A DNA stretch of 64,000 nucleotides, taken from assembly GCF_002218085.1 (NCBI RefSeq), contig NZ_BDUC01000006.1, forward strand, positions 502,066 through 566,065. The letters run 5' to 3'. Position numbers and translations under genes: made by a program. Below are positions 27,311-35,841 of the stretch, piece by piece (position 1 is the stretch's first letter; every line of letters starts with the position of its first letter). The notes under the pieces are model-generated. The model saw nothing but the letters and a program-made list of their open reading frames with translations, did no database searches and was not told where the DNA came from. This DNA comes from Tolypothrix sp. NIES-4075 (GTDB lineage: Bacteria; Cyanobacteriota; Cyanobacteriia; Cyanobacteriales; Nostocaceae).

Positions 27311-27456
27311 TGGGAATTGGGAATGGGTAATTGGGAATTGGGAATTGGGAATTGGGAATTGGTAATTCCTTTTTGTCCCCATGCCCGTTGCCCTTGTCCC
27401 CATTTTCCATTACCCATTAGCTATTACCCATTCCCCATTACCCATTCCCAATTCCC
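27311..27456. repeat. Heptanucleotide repeats in inverted orientation
   Basis: GGGAATT/TGGGAAT units repeat from 27311 to 27367, and their complements (CCCATTA, CCCAATT) repeat from about 27398 to 27456. The two halves can fold into a long imperfect hairpin between convergent genes. Degenerate short tandem heptamers of this type are known in cyanobacterial genomes. It may also act as a transcription barrier. Confidence 0.8.
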
Positions 27457-27965
27457 TATTTTTCCGGCGATTTGAGAGCCTGATCGAGAACTTGCCTTGC
27501 TTGTTCTGCTTTAGTTCGCGCTTCTTGATAACGCATATTAGCTTGGGCAAAATTTTTCAGAACTTTAAAACCTTCCTTGAGACGGGTAATTTCTTCTTCA
27601 GTGACTGACTGATCGCTAAAGAGGACATCAACTGCTTTGCGAATTTCCAATGCTTCAGCGCGAGAATCTTGAACTTTGAGCTTGAGTGTAGCAAGATTGC
27701 TCAAAACTTGGACAGCTTGTGTAATCGCATCCTCACTACCAGGAGTGTCAATTGATGCTTCTTTCACCTCAATTAATTGTTGAGCACCAAATCCCTCTTC
27801 TAATTCGGTGGGTAGTTTACCTGCTTCCATTAGTTCCATCAGCTGATCCATCGCTTTCTCACGGGCTTTAGCTGAATCTTTGCCGGAAACAGTGAGAATG
27901 ATTTCTGGGCTTTGAGCAAGAGTGTACTGAACCATATCTAAGCAAAAAAGTTGCTGGTTAACCAA
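27456..27965 (-). CDS. Conserved cyanobacterial hypothetical protein
   Basis: The frame gives 169 residues from 27965, or 159 from ATG 27935 (MVQYTLAQSPE), which begins where the ordered sequence appears to begin. Neither start has a clear ribosome site. VSGKDSAKAREKAMDQLMEL and a glutamate- and lysine-rich C-terminal half suggest an alpha-helical, partly coiled protein. I recall similar proteins in cyanobacteria but no known function. The stop lies within the heptamer repeat block. Confidence 0.65.
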   Translation of the reverse strand: MVNQQLFCLDMVQYTLAQSPEIILTVSGKDSAKAREKAMDQLMELMEAGKLPTELEEGFGAQQLIEVKEASIDTPGSEDAITQAVQVLSNLATLKLKVQDSRAEALEIRKAVDVLFSDQSVTEEEITRLKEGFKVLKNFAQANMRYQEARTKAEQARQVLDQALKSPEK

Positions 27966-28145
27966 GCCGAGGGAAACTATTTTAACATGAAGTGAGTAAC
28001 AAGTTATTTCTAAGTTTCAAAAATAATTTTGAATTTTACATTTTGCTCTTCAGTTGAGCAGTTACTTTGCAGGGTTTACCAAAGCAACAAAAATAAAACT
28101 TTATACTAAAAAAGGGAGAATAAATTTTCATAGGAGGGAAGAGCA

Positions 28146-29420
28146 ATGGCTCCCAGTCCCACCATTATGCAGGCTGTGGAACAATTGGGCTATCGTGTCA
28201 CCGTTGGTGATGTGGCAACTCAGGCAGGATTGAATATTGCGGAGGCGAATCAGGGCTTATTAGCTCTTGCAACTGATGCTGGCGCACATTTGCAAGTAGC
28301 GGAAACAGGTGATATTGTTTACCTTTTTTCCAAAAATTTTCGAGTAATTTTACGAAATAAATATTTGCAGTTGCGATTGCAGGAATGGTGGAAAAAGGTC
28401 TGGTCAATTCTATTTTACCTAATTCGCATTTCCTTTGGAATTTTATTAATTGCTTCCATCGCGCTGATTACGATCGCCATTATCATCATTATTACTGCGC
28501 TCAACTCAGATCGCAACGGAAACGGCGGTGGAGGTAATTCTAGCAATCATAGCGGCGGTTGGGGCTTTTTCTATTTTCCCGATTTATTCTGGTATTTTAG
28601 CCCAGATTATCGCACTCGCTACCAAGAACGGCGGCGAGCGAAAAGCGATCTGAATTTCTTTGAAGCTGTCTTTTCATTTTTGTTTGGTGATGGCAATCCT
28701 AACACCAAATTAGAAGAACGCCGCTGGCGAGAAATTACAAGTGTAATTCGCAACAACCGTGGTGCTGTGGTGGCTGAACAAATTTCTCCTTATCTAGATA
28801 ATATCGGTGAGAAATATCAACAAGAATACGAAGACTATATGTTGCCTGTTCTCACTCGCTTTAATGGGCAACCGGCGGTAAGTCCCCAAGGAGAGATTGT
28901 CTATTACTTCCCTGAGTTACAGGTGAGTGCTGCGAAAAAACGTCCTCAGTCAGCGTCGGTGTACTTGGAGGAATTTCCTTGGCGATTTAGTGCGGCAAGT
29001 TCCGGACAAATTATGCTCAGTGCTGGGTTGGGTGGAGTAAATTTGGTTGGTGCTTTGGTGTTGGGAAGTTTGTTGCAAGGTGGTATTGTTGCTGCAAAAC
29101 TAGGTGGACTTGTCGCTTTTGTCCAAGGAATTTACTGGTTGCTGTTGGCTTATGGAATCGGTTTCTTAGGGATACCGCTAGTGCGTTATTTTTGGATTCA
29201 ATGGCGCAATCAGAAAATTGTCGCACGTAACCGCGATCGCCTTGAGCGTGCCAGACTATTAGCTTCGGCTGATACTTCTTTGCAAAATAAAATCGACTAT
29301 GCTCACCAGTTTGCCGCTGAAAAAGTTATTGGACATGAAGATTTGGCATACACCACAGAAACTGACTTACAACAACAAGAGGACGCTGAATGGCAACGGC
29401 GTCTTGAGCGGGGGAGTTAG
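28146..29420 (+). CDS. Conserved cyanobacterial membrane protein of unknown function
   Basis: The product has 424 residues. ATG 28146 has a very good AGGAGG site. The first 60 residues look like a winged-helix-type fold (VTVGDVATQAGLNIAEANQG). A transmembrane segment follows at about 87-117, then a Gly/Asn-rich linker and a soluble region with YFPELQVSA. Two more hydrophobic stretches lie near 290-350, and the C-terminus is charged and helical. Homologues appear to be widespread in cyanobacteria and plastid-bearing plants, but the role is not established. It stands as a single gene between two repeat blocks. Confidence 0.7.
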   Translation: MAPSPTIMQAVEQLGYRVTVGDVATQAGLNIAEANQGLLALATDAGAHLQVAETGDIVYLFSKNFRVILRNKYLQLRLQEWWKKVWSILFYLIRISFGILLIASIALITIAIIIIITALNSDRNGNGGGGNSSNHSGGWGFFYFPDLFWYFSPDYRTRYQERRRAKSDLNFFEAVFSFLFGDGNPNTKLEERRWREITSVIRNNRGAVVAEQISPYLDNIGEKYQQEYEDYMLPVLTRFNGQPAVSPQGEIVYYFPELQVSAAKKRPQSASVYLEEFPWRFSAASSGQIMLSAGLGGVNLVGALVLGSLLQGGIVAAKLGGLVAFVQGIYWLLLAYGIGFLGIPLVRYFWIQWRNQKIVARNRDRLERARLLASADTSLQNKIDYAHQFAAEKVIGHEDLAYTTETDLQQQEDAEWQRRLERGS

Positions 29421-29665
29421 TGGTTGGTGGTTGGTGGTTAGTGGTTAGTGGTTGGTGGTTAGTGGTTAGTGGTTAGTGGTTAGAGGTTGGTAGTAGTTAG
29501 TCGGTATTCTTTAACCACTATCAACTATCAATCATCAACTATCAACCATCAACCATCAACTCTCCAAATTCCACTATCAACCATCAACTCTCAACTCTCA
29601 ACTCTCAACCATCAACTATCCAAATTCCACTATCAACCATCAACTATCGACTATCAACTATCCAC
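29417..29665. repeat. Large heptamer repeat block with opposite-strand halves
   Basis: TGGTTAG/TGGTTGG units fill 29417-29500 and their complements (ACTATCA, ACCATCA) fill about 29512-29665. The halves could pair to form a long hairpin between the convergent genes on either side. A 62-codon frame across the right half encodes only repetitive residues and is not a gene. Confidence 0.85.
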
Positions 29666-29675
29666 TAACTCCTAA

Positions 29676-30821
29676 TTACTTTACTCGAATCGGGGTAAGG
29701 GCTACGCCTTGGTAATAATGCCCCAAAATTTGTAGGTGGTTGACTCCTCGTCGAGCTAAATTATACGCTCCCCATTGACTCATACCTAAAGCATGACCGT
29801 AGCCGAGTCCTTGAAGGACAAAGCTACCATCTGTTTGTTTGCTGACGTTAAAGCGAGTACTTTTCAGCTTTAGGGCAGTACGCACTTCTTCGCCTTGTAA
29901 TACTTTAGTACCTTTGTCACCGACAATTTTCAAAGTTTTAACGCTGCGGAAAGGGGAAAACGCTTCTGGAAGCATATCTTTGACATTGCCCACACCAGGA
30001 ATCATGGCGCTGATTTGTGCGCTTGAGAAGGTTTTCACCCAATTGCATTCGCTAATATTTTGGTCGAAGTCTTGAACTGCACGCAGGTAAGGCAGGGTGT
30101 TTCCCCAAACATCTTCAACGTTTTCGGTGTGTCCGCCAGAACAAGCGTGAAAAACTGAAAGAATAATTTGATTTCTATAAGTTAGTACTTGCCCTGCTGT
30201 GGCATCTACTGCTTTATAAGTGCCACCGGATTCACTAATTACGCCTTTGTAAATTTGCCAGCGGTCGGGGGTATCGCCGACATCGTAAATGGGATTGCTG
30301 CGTTGTTTTTCGCGTTCGTAGAGGGCATAGGTACGGGCGGCGATCGCCTGTGCTTGTAGCGCTTCTTGGGGCCAGTTCGCATCCATTTCGCCACCGATGA
30401 CGCTGTAGAGATATTCTTCGATATCAACCCAGTTTACAGCGGTTAAGCCTTTGTCTGTGGGGACAACTAAAGTTCTGCCTCGATACCAGCGATCGCCTAT
30501 ATAAACGAATCCCTTACCTGTTGGCTCAATCCAAAATAAACCAGATCGCCATCTATCCAAAGCAACTCCCCCAGGAATCGCTTGGGCATAATAGGAACTC
30601 ATAGACGGTAATTGTCCTAAAGTGCGACCAGAACCATCTTTAACGATCGCAGTTGTGGAACTGCCGACTTTTACCTGATTAACGCCTCTTTCAATTGCTA
30701 CGCGCAATATTACAGATGCTTGAGCCGGCGCAACCAAAACAATCCAAAAAAGAATGCCTATCCACCAATGGCGGACTTTAATCTGGGAAAATAAAGACCC
30801 TAATAACAGTTGTAACTTCAT
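29676..30821 (-). CDS. SpoIID/LytB-domain secreted protein
   Basis: The product has 381 residues with an N-terminal signal or anchor segment (WIGILFWIVLVAPAQA, about 20-35). NWVDIEEYLYSVIGGEMDANWPQEALQAQAIAARTYAL, here split as residues about 130-167, is the SpoIID core containing the conserved Glu and the AQAIAARTYA motif. FHACSGGHTENVEDVWG and LGYGHALGMSQWGAYNLA further on are also diagnostic. In Bacillus, SpoIID is a lytic transglycosylase acting on denuded peptidoglycan. In cyanobacteria the protein probably acts on the cell wall outside the inner membrane. Confidence 0.9.
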   Translation of the reverse strand: MKLQLLLGSLFSQIKVRHWWIGILFWIVLVAPAQASVILRVAIERGVNQVKVGSSTTAIVKDGSGRTLGQLPSMSSYYAQAIPGGVALDRWRSGLFWIEPTGKGFVYIGDRWYRGRTLVVPTDKGLTAVNWVDIEEYLYSVIGGEMDANWPQEALQAQAIAARTYALYEREKQRSNPIYDVGDTPDRWQIYKGVISESGGTYKAVDATAGQVLTYRNQIILSVFHACSGGHTENVEDVWGNTLPYLRAVQDFDQNISECNWVKTFSSAQISAMIPGVGNVKDMLPEAFSPFRSVKTLKIVGDKGTKVLQGEEVRTALKLKSTRFNVSKQTDGSFVLQGLGYGHALGMSQWGAYNLARRGVNHLQILGHYYQGVALTPIRVK

Positions 30822-31525
30822 GCTGATAATTTATTCACACTTCTATACGTTTACAGTTCTGCTTTACAGTAGTTTCCCGGAGATTGCATCGCCACCTCAC
30901 TAAATATAGATGAACTACCTTAGACTATCAAGTTTCTTTGGGCGCGGTTTTTAGTGTGGATATTGCTCAGAAGATGAAGAAAGGGAATGGCGAATGGGGA
31001 ATGGGTTTTTTTAATTTGGGTCAAAGGGTAAAGGGAAAATGTTGAAGTAGTTTTAAACATTCGTACTAATTTTAAATAACTCCGCCCCTTTCCCCTTTCC
31101 CCAATTCAAGCGCAGATGCTCCAATGAGTGGAAACCCCTTGGCGCTAGCCTCTCCCAGAGGGAGAAGACCGCACTGCCTCCCCTTTCCCCCTCCTTCGAT
31201 TCTCTGGCTTCTTGCAAAAGTGCCGCCAACATTGTCAGAAATTTAGTGGTTCCCAAATCAGCCTTATATTGAGGCAGAAGAAGCGATACTTGGTAGTATA
31301 ATGCTCGAAGATTTCAGTAATAAACCGTGTGAGCGACCTCATTACAGTCAGTTCAGCCCGTAAAACTCACGTTCCTTTAGGCACAGGTTTAGCAACCTAA
31401 TTAGAGCATCTAAAAGATTAAAAAAATCCTACATATTATCGTTCATAAGACATAGCAATTATATTTTTATTTAAAGATTAGTCAGTTATTAAGGCTGGCT
31501 GAAAAATTTACATAATTTTATAGCT
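30822..31525. other. Gap of 704 bases with short repeat traces
   Basis: There is no supported gene. GGGAATGG-type heptamers occur near 30985-31005, and a purine/pyrimidine-biased stretch lies at 31080-31200 with CCCTTTCC repeats. A 67-codon minus frame (31053-31256) is made of this low-complexity sequence. The last 100 bases are AT-rich and presumably hold the promoter of the next gene. Confidence 0.4.
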
Positions 31526-32911
31526 ATGCGTTTCATGAAATTTATCTTCAGCCATGCAGTTATTATTTGCACAATTTGCGCTTTTCCTGTTAAAACATTA
31601 GCAGCAGAAAGACCCACTGCTATCTTTCATGCATTTGATCAACAGTACAGTGATGTCGAACAGTTTGTCTGTGAACTAGGTAAGCAAGGATATTCTCACA
31701 TACTTACTCCTCCAACCCAGAAGTCTAATCCCAGTCCAGAATGGTGGGCACGCTATCAACCCGTAGACTACAGCGTCATTGAAGGTAGAGGTTCCCAAGA
31801 AGATTTAAAAAAACTGATTAATAAAGCTCACAGTTGTAATGTCAAAGTCATTGCTGATGTTGTTTTCAATCACATGGCTAATTTGGATGGTAATGATGAT
31901 TTTGAAGACTTAACTAAATTTCCAGGTCTTAGAGCAAGTGATTTTAATTCTGCCTCAGACCATCCGGGTAAAAAACCTTGTAGCATTAATTATAGTGATG
32001 GTAACAGAAATTCAGAAATTAATTGTTGGTTGGGCGGACTTCCTGACTTGATATTCACCAATAACGTTAAAAAAATCCAAAAAGCTCATTTAAAGAAATT
32101 ACTAGATATGGGAATTGATGGATTTAGGTTTGATGCTGCTAAACATATGCCAGCAGATGTTGTGAAAGAGTACATCAGCTACGTTTCACGAGAAAGCCAA
32201 GGAAAAACGTGGAATTATCTTGAAGTGATTGCAGATGGTGACACCAGTGCAGAAAACTATAACTGGATTGCTCCTGTTACAGATTTTGTTCTCTATAACT
32301 CTATGAAAAATGCCTTCACCTTTGGTGGAGATTTGCGATCGCTGCGAGTTACCACAGCTGTCAACGATCCGAGTAGCGTTACCTTTGGCAGAAACCACGA
32401 TAATATCCGTGAGATTAACTCCAGTGCTATCAATCCCTACAGCGATCGCTCTGATTCTTTCCTAGCAACAGCCTACGTACTGGCAAGAGAAAGCGGCACT
32501 CCTCTAGTACTCAACTGGGATAACGCGGATGCTTCTTTTATCAAATATGGTGTCAAGTTCCGCCAAATTATGCGCCAACGGGGAAATGAGGGAAAAAACG
32601 TTAAAGAAAATGTTTTGGCAGCTGTTGATAGTCCTACTGTGTTGCTGATGGAGCGAGGCAGTGAGGGATTTTTTGTTGTTAATAAAGGTGAGAATAAATT
32701 TAATGTGCCAACACTGGATTTAACCCTGACTAATTTGGAGGGATGTTATCGAGAACTCCGCAATAACTTTACTGTTGCTATTGAGCGTCGCAATAACGGT
32801 AAAAAATTTATAACTCGTTGGGGTACTTGGAATAGAGGCGGTATGGAAGTCAACAAAAGCGATGCACTCTACTTTATTCGAGAAGGTTTTAATCAATGTA
32901 AAGCAGGCTAA
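31526..32911 (+). CDS. Secreted GH13 alpha-amylase-like glycoside hydrolase
   Basis: The product has 461 residues. Residues 1-26 form a signal peptide ending before AAERP, so the protein is exported; Met4 is an alternative start. The GH13 conserved regions are in order: DVVFNH (about 111-116, region I), GFRFDAAKH (about 198-206, region II with nucleophile Asp), EVIAD (about 232-236, region III acid Glu) and FGRNHDN (about 288-294, region IV). The core is short and lacks extra carbohydrate-binding modules. It should hydrolyse or transfer alpha-glucans outside the cytoplasm. The cargo is not known. Confidence 0.88.
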   Translation: MRFMKFIFSHAVIICTICAFPVKTLAAERPTAIFHAFDQQYSDVEQFVCELGKQGYSHILTPPTQKSNPSPEWWARYQPVDYSVIEGRGSQEDLKKLINKAHSCNVKVIADVVFNHMANLDGNDDFEDLTKFPGLRASDFNSASDHPGKKPCSINYSDGNRNSEINCWLGGLPDLIFTNNVKKIQKAHLKKLLDMGIDGFRFDAAKHMPADVVKEYISYVSRESQGKTWNYLEVIADGDTSAENYNWIAPVTDFVLYNSMKNAFTFGGDLRSLRVTTAVNDPSSVTFGRNHDNIREINSSAINPYSDRSDSFLATAYVLARESGTPLVLNWDNADASFIKYGVKFRQIMRQRGNEGKNVKENVLAAVDSPTVLLMERGSEGFFVVNKGENKFNVPTLDLTLTNLEGCYRELRNNFTVAIERRNNGKKFITRWGTWNRGGMEVNKSDALYFIREGFNQCKAG

Positions 32912-33059
32912 AAGGCTTGAAAAAAAATTATGCGCGAATTCGATGTGGGAGAGGGAGGTTGGGGGGCAGAGGTTCATCGAACTCACGTAACGAAAGCAAC
33001 CGAGGTAATTGGGAGAAGTCCTTTGGTCAATTAGATACCGATACCAAAATCAAAAAACT

Positions 33060-33230
33060 TTAGCTAACGCTCAAACCAACCAAAACTAGGGTGGTGACTA
33101 TTATTGCGGCAAAAACACCCTGTACAACATATTTGCGTTGTTCCCAAATTGCTGGGTACTCAGCGTAATACATCTGAGGTTCGGTTGCATAGTTGTTTAA
33201 AACGCCGTCTTCGTTAACTGTTGTATACAT
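33060..33230 (-). CDS. Psb34/Psb35-type small photosystem II assembly protein
   Basis: This 56-residue frame starts MYTTVNEDGVLNNYATEP, followed by YPAIWEQRKYVVQG and one transmembrane helix (VFAAIIVTTLVLVGLSV) to the end. The NEDGVLNNYATEP start followed by a single helix is typical of the HLIP-related small proteins Psb34 and Psb35, which bind photosystem II assembly intermediates in thylakoids. It lacks the chlorophyll-binding ExxN/H...R motif of true high-light-inducible proteins. I cannot separate Psb34 from Psb35 by eye. An HLR1-like site lies just upstream. Confidence 0.75.
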   Translation of the reverse strand: MYTTVNEDGVLNNYATEPQMYYAEYPAIWEQRKYVVQGVFAAIIVTTLVLVGLSVS

Positions 33231-33254
33231 GGTTTTTTCTCAAATTTGTTACTT

Positions 33255-33272
33255 TATGTAAATAAATATAAC
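33255..33272 (-). promoter_or_regulatory. HLR1-like site (possible RpaB binding)
   Basis: On the minus strand GTTATATT-ta-TTTACATA is a pair of 8-base direct repeats with a 2-base spacer. It matches the HLR1 consensus (G/T)TTACA(T/A)(T/A) at 7 of 8 and 8 of 8 positions. It lies 25-42 bases before the start of the small photosystem gene, a sensible place for light-dependent control by the response regulator RpaB. Confidence 0.5.
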
Positions 33273-33566
33273 AATTGCGTTACAAAGAGTCAATACAGCT
33301 TGACAAATAATAGTGGATACGTTTAATAATACTTACTTATGTTGGATGGCACAAAATAACCCCCAATCAGGCTGGGGGCGTTTGGTGATTGCAGTAATAC
33401 AGCAATTATTGCCGATGTATTTGTTCGAGCATTGCTAAACCTCGTTCTATTTTGGGCTGTATCGCACCTTTTTGCCAAGAACTCGTGCGTTAGCGAAGCT
33501 CGCCGTTGGCGAAGCCTCTCGAAGAGAAGGCATCGCTTTCTTGTATGAAGTAAATTATATCAAGTT

Positions 33567-33607
33567 GGGGGAATATGGAAATATGGGAATATTGCTGATA
33601 TTCCCCC
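33567..33607. promoter_or_regulatory. Repeated operator-like sites before the ribbon-helix-helix gene
   Basis: GGGGGAATAT (33567-33576) recurs as ATGGGAATAT (33583-33592) and inverted as ATATTCCCCC (33598-33607). The last two form a palindrome GGGAATAT-tgctg-ATATTCCC. The array ends 22 bases before the start of a small DNA-binding protein, as expected of an autoregulatory operator with several half-sites for a dimeric ribbon-helix-helix repressor. Confidence 0.6.
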
Positions 33608-33629
33608 TATGCCATGCTAGAATGATGGG

Positions 33630-33800
33630 ATGGCAAAACCCGAAGACACTGTAAAGCTGGTTATTAGCAAAGAATTAAAAATCCGTTTCAAGTCGCTGTG
33701 CGTGCAAGGAGAAACGGATATGAGCAGTGTTGCTAGAGATTTAATCGCGCAGTGGTGCGAAGAGCAAGAGAAAAAGCTTGACCAACAGAAAAAAAAGTAG
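33630..33800 (+). CDS. Small ribbon-helix-helix DNA-binding protein
   Basis: The frame encodes 56 residues: a beta-strand-like VKLVISKELKIRFKSLC, a short turn, then helix SSVARDLIAQWCEEQEKKL and a lysine tail. That is the CopG/ParG ribbon-helix-helix layout. No toxin gene follows, so an antitoxin role is unsupported; it may be a lone autoregulated repressor or plasmid-derived relic. The repeated GGGAATAT sites upstream are its likely binding sites. Confidence 0.7.
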   Translation: MAKPEDTVKLVISKELKIRFKSLCVQGETDMSSVARDLIAQWCEEQEKKLDQQKKK

Positions 33801-33988
33801 AACAATATTTATGCGCTTCAGCACCATGACTAAAACCACAGTTCACCTTGTCACCAGCATCTAGGATTGCACTAAGCGTGGTGTTTTGCACTGATGCCCA
33901 CAGAGGAAATGCAGTTTAGTAAACCTTGGGTCTGCGATCGCATCTACCGATTTCAAATTACTTGACAACCAGTCAAACGAAACTCTTT

Positions 33989-35311
33989 CTATTTTTGAAG
34001 TGGGCGTTCAGTGAATACTCTTCCCTTAAAGGGGTCATTTGTATTATCAGGCCAAAAATAATCAAGAGTAATTGTGCTACCTTTTGGAGCTAATGAGTCA
34101 AACGGTGGAGTTTGTCGTGCAATATGTGCTATGCGATCCCCGGCGGGAGGATCGAGCCGAAATCCCATAGTCAGCGTGAAACCAGGAGGGGCTTCGATAC
34201 TTCCCAATAGTCCTAAGTTCATCATATTAGGAACTCGAATCAGCTTTGTTACTTTAGGAATTGGGAGCTTGAATTTAGCGACATCAAACTTTGTAAAATT
34301 GCATTGGTTAGCATCTCGTGTACAGAGCGATGCCTGATGTTGCATTGTGTTGATCGCATTTACAACGTTGTTAAAATCTTGAATCAGCTTATTCCGATCA
34401 ACTGAGGTGCCATCAGTATTTTGAAAATCATCACTATGCTTAAGGATATACTTTAGGTCATCTCTTAGAGCCAGAAATTCAAACCGTTTCTTTGCTAGAT
34501 CTTCTAGCACATCTTGCCGATTTTTGATATCGATATAGGCAAACTGATCATTTGGATTTTTTAGACCATCGTAATCTTGCAGTAAGACAGCGTATGGGAA
34601 AGCCTTATCTGCGGAGACCGCGACTGGAAATTGTTTTGCTGTCTTCATAATGTCTTCAATATTTATATCCGCAGTACTAATAGTACCTTGGCGGAAGACA
34701 TGAACCTTAACTTCCAGATGGGACTTGGATTGGGATGTAGCGGTATTAATCGAGGTATTTAATTGAGCTGATGCGAGCAAGCCATTGAAGGCTGCATGTA
34801 CTTTGACTGCCACGCTTTCTTTCTCAGTCTCATCCGAACTCGTGATCTGATAGATTGCAAAATACTCCCCGCCTTTGAGAATGCCTGCGATAAAGGTATC
34901 GCCAAAACGTTGGCGAAAGCGGTCAGGGTTATTATTAACGAGTAGCTCGTTTGCATCAGGTGAAAAAGTTGGGGAATCAATGGTTTCGGTAGCATCCTTA
35001 ACGCTCACCCGAATAAGGACGTAAGTAGAAAAACTCGAAAAATCGCACGAATTGGCGTAGTCCACTTTGGCGCTTCCTGAGAAGCCCATATAAGAACCTC
35101 CAGCATCGACTGAAATACCAAGAGATTTGTGTAAGGTTTCAACATCTTGAATAGTAGTGCAATCGACTGTGACCTGCTGACCACCAGCAGCTTGCACTGA
35201 TGAAATTGACGTTCCTTGAACAGAAGGTGTGGGTAGAACATCACCCGACAAACGGTTGTAACCAAGACCGATTTTCATCCCATCTATAAAAGGAACTATT
35301 CGACTTGCCAT
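33989..35311 (-). CDS. MACPF-like (perforin-type) protein
   Basis: I start at ATG 35311 (MASRIVPFIDGMKIGLGYN) because AAGGTG lies about 7 bases upstream; the frame can be extended to 35359. The product has 440 residues. FGDTFIAGILKGGEYFAIY (about 136-154) resembles the MACPF signature Y-G-T-H-F...GG, preceded by beta-rich segments and RFRQR. The region LDYFWPDNTND near the end may form a separate beta domain. No signal peptide is evident. If correct, it could be a pore-forming or membrane-binding effector. The family call is from a motif and needs structural support. Confidence 0.5.
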   Translation of the reverse strand: MASRIVPFIDGMKIGLGYNRLSGDVLPTPSVQGTSISSVQAAGGQQVTVDCTTIQDVETLHKSLGISVDAGGSYMGFSGSAKVDYANSCDFSSFSTYVLIRVSVKDATETIDSPTFSPDANELLVNNNPDRFRQRFGDTFIAGILKGGEYFAIYQITSSDETEKESVAVKVHAAFNGLLASAQLNTSINTATSQSKSHLEVKVHVFRQGTISTADINIEDIMKTAKQFPVAVSADKAFPYAVLLQDYDGLKNPNDQFAYIDIKNRQDVLEDLAKKRFEFLALRDDLKYILKHSDDFQNTDGTSVDRNKLIQDFNNVVNAINTMQHQASLCTRDANQCNFTKFDVAKFKLPIPKVTKLIRVPNMMNLGLLGSIEAPPGFTLTMGFRLDPPAGDRIAHIARQTPPFDSLAPKGSTITLDYFWPDNTNDPFKGRVFTERPLQK

Positions 35312-35841
35312 AATTTTCACCTTATTGAGTTGTTTGATGATTTTCACTTGAGAAACCAATCGAGAATAACTAGGGAAGAAAAATTACAATTTGGCGTAAA
35401 TATAATTGGCGCTTCATGTCAGCTTCTCTAGCCTTAGCCCGTGTTATGGTGTGCATAAAGCCTGACTTTATTTGCCCAACATAATTTGAGCATGAATAAG
35501 GTTTCCTTCTATATTTTTAATAGATGTAAGGAAAATCAAACTTATGCAGTTTTGGAATAAAAGTGGAAAAAATTGCCAGTATTCTGGTCAGTTCAACCAA
35601 GAAAACTGAGTTAAGTGCGATTGGGACACGGGGTTGACATTGCTTTGAGGTCAAAATAACTGGCGAACTTTTTCAAACCCCCCGTAAGGGTTAATTCTAG
35701 TAAGTACTGGGCTGCGATCGCACTCGTCATTTTATTGACGTGATGCGTAAAGAAAGCGTCTTTTAAGCAAGGGATATAAGCGAATAGCTGAATTCATTCA
35801 GCCATAAAAAAGAAGCGTTGTTTTTAAGCTAGACTGAAATA
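35312..35841. other. Gap with hairpins before truncated tnpB
   Basis: The gap of 530 bases separates divergent genes. Near the right side is GCTGAA-ttca-TTCAGC (about 35787-35802), and CGTCA...TGACG lies near 35727, hairpins of the kind found at the left end of IS200/IS605 elements. No gene is supported. Confidence 0.45.

Larger units (their letters stand above)
33231..33629. other. Gap with promoter region, hairpin and dispersed cyanobacterial repeat
   Basis: From left to right it holds the HLR1-like site, a hairpin CCCCC/GGGGG at 33360-33378 and a dispersed repeat at about 33480-33532 (GCGTTAGCGAAGC...GGCGAAGCCTCTCG). The operator-like palindromes of the next gene follow at 33567-33607. 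A 60-codon frame starting at 33472 is made of this repeat and is not a gene. Confidence 0.55.

Noticed and set aside
27311..29665. CRISPR array
   Set aside because: The repeats are degenerate 7-base units without spacers, and the arms are complementary; no cas genes are nearby.
29487..29675. 62-codon ORF after the membrane protein
   Set aside because: It is the translated right arm of the heptamer block.
31053..31256. 67-codon minus-strand ORF
   Set aside because: It lies in low-complexity CCCTTTCC-like sequence and has no ribosome site or recognisable residues.
33630..33800. Toxin-antitoxin pair for the ribbon-helix-helix gene
   Set aside because: The following 180 bases have no toxin-like frame. 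Only a very short frame is present.
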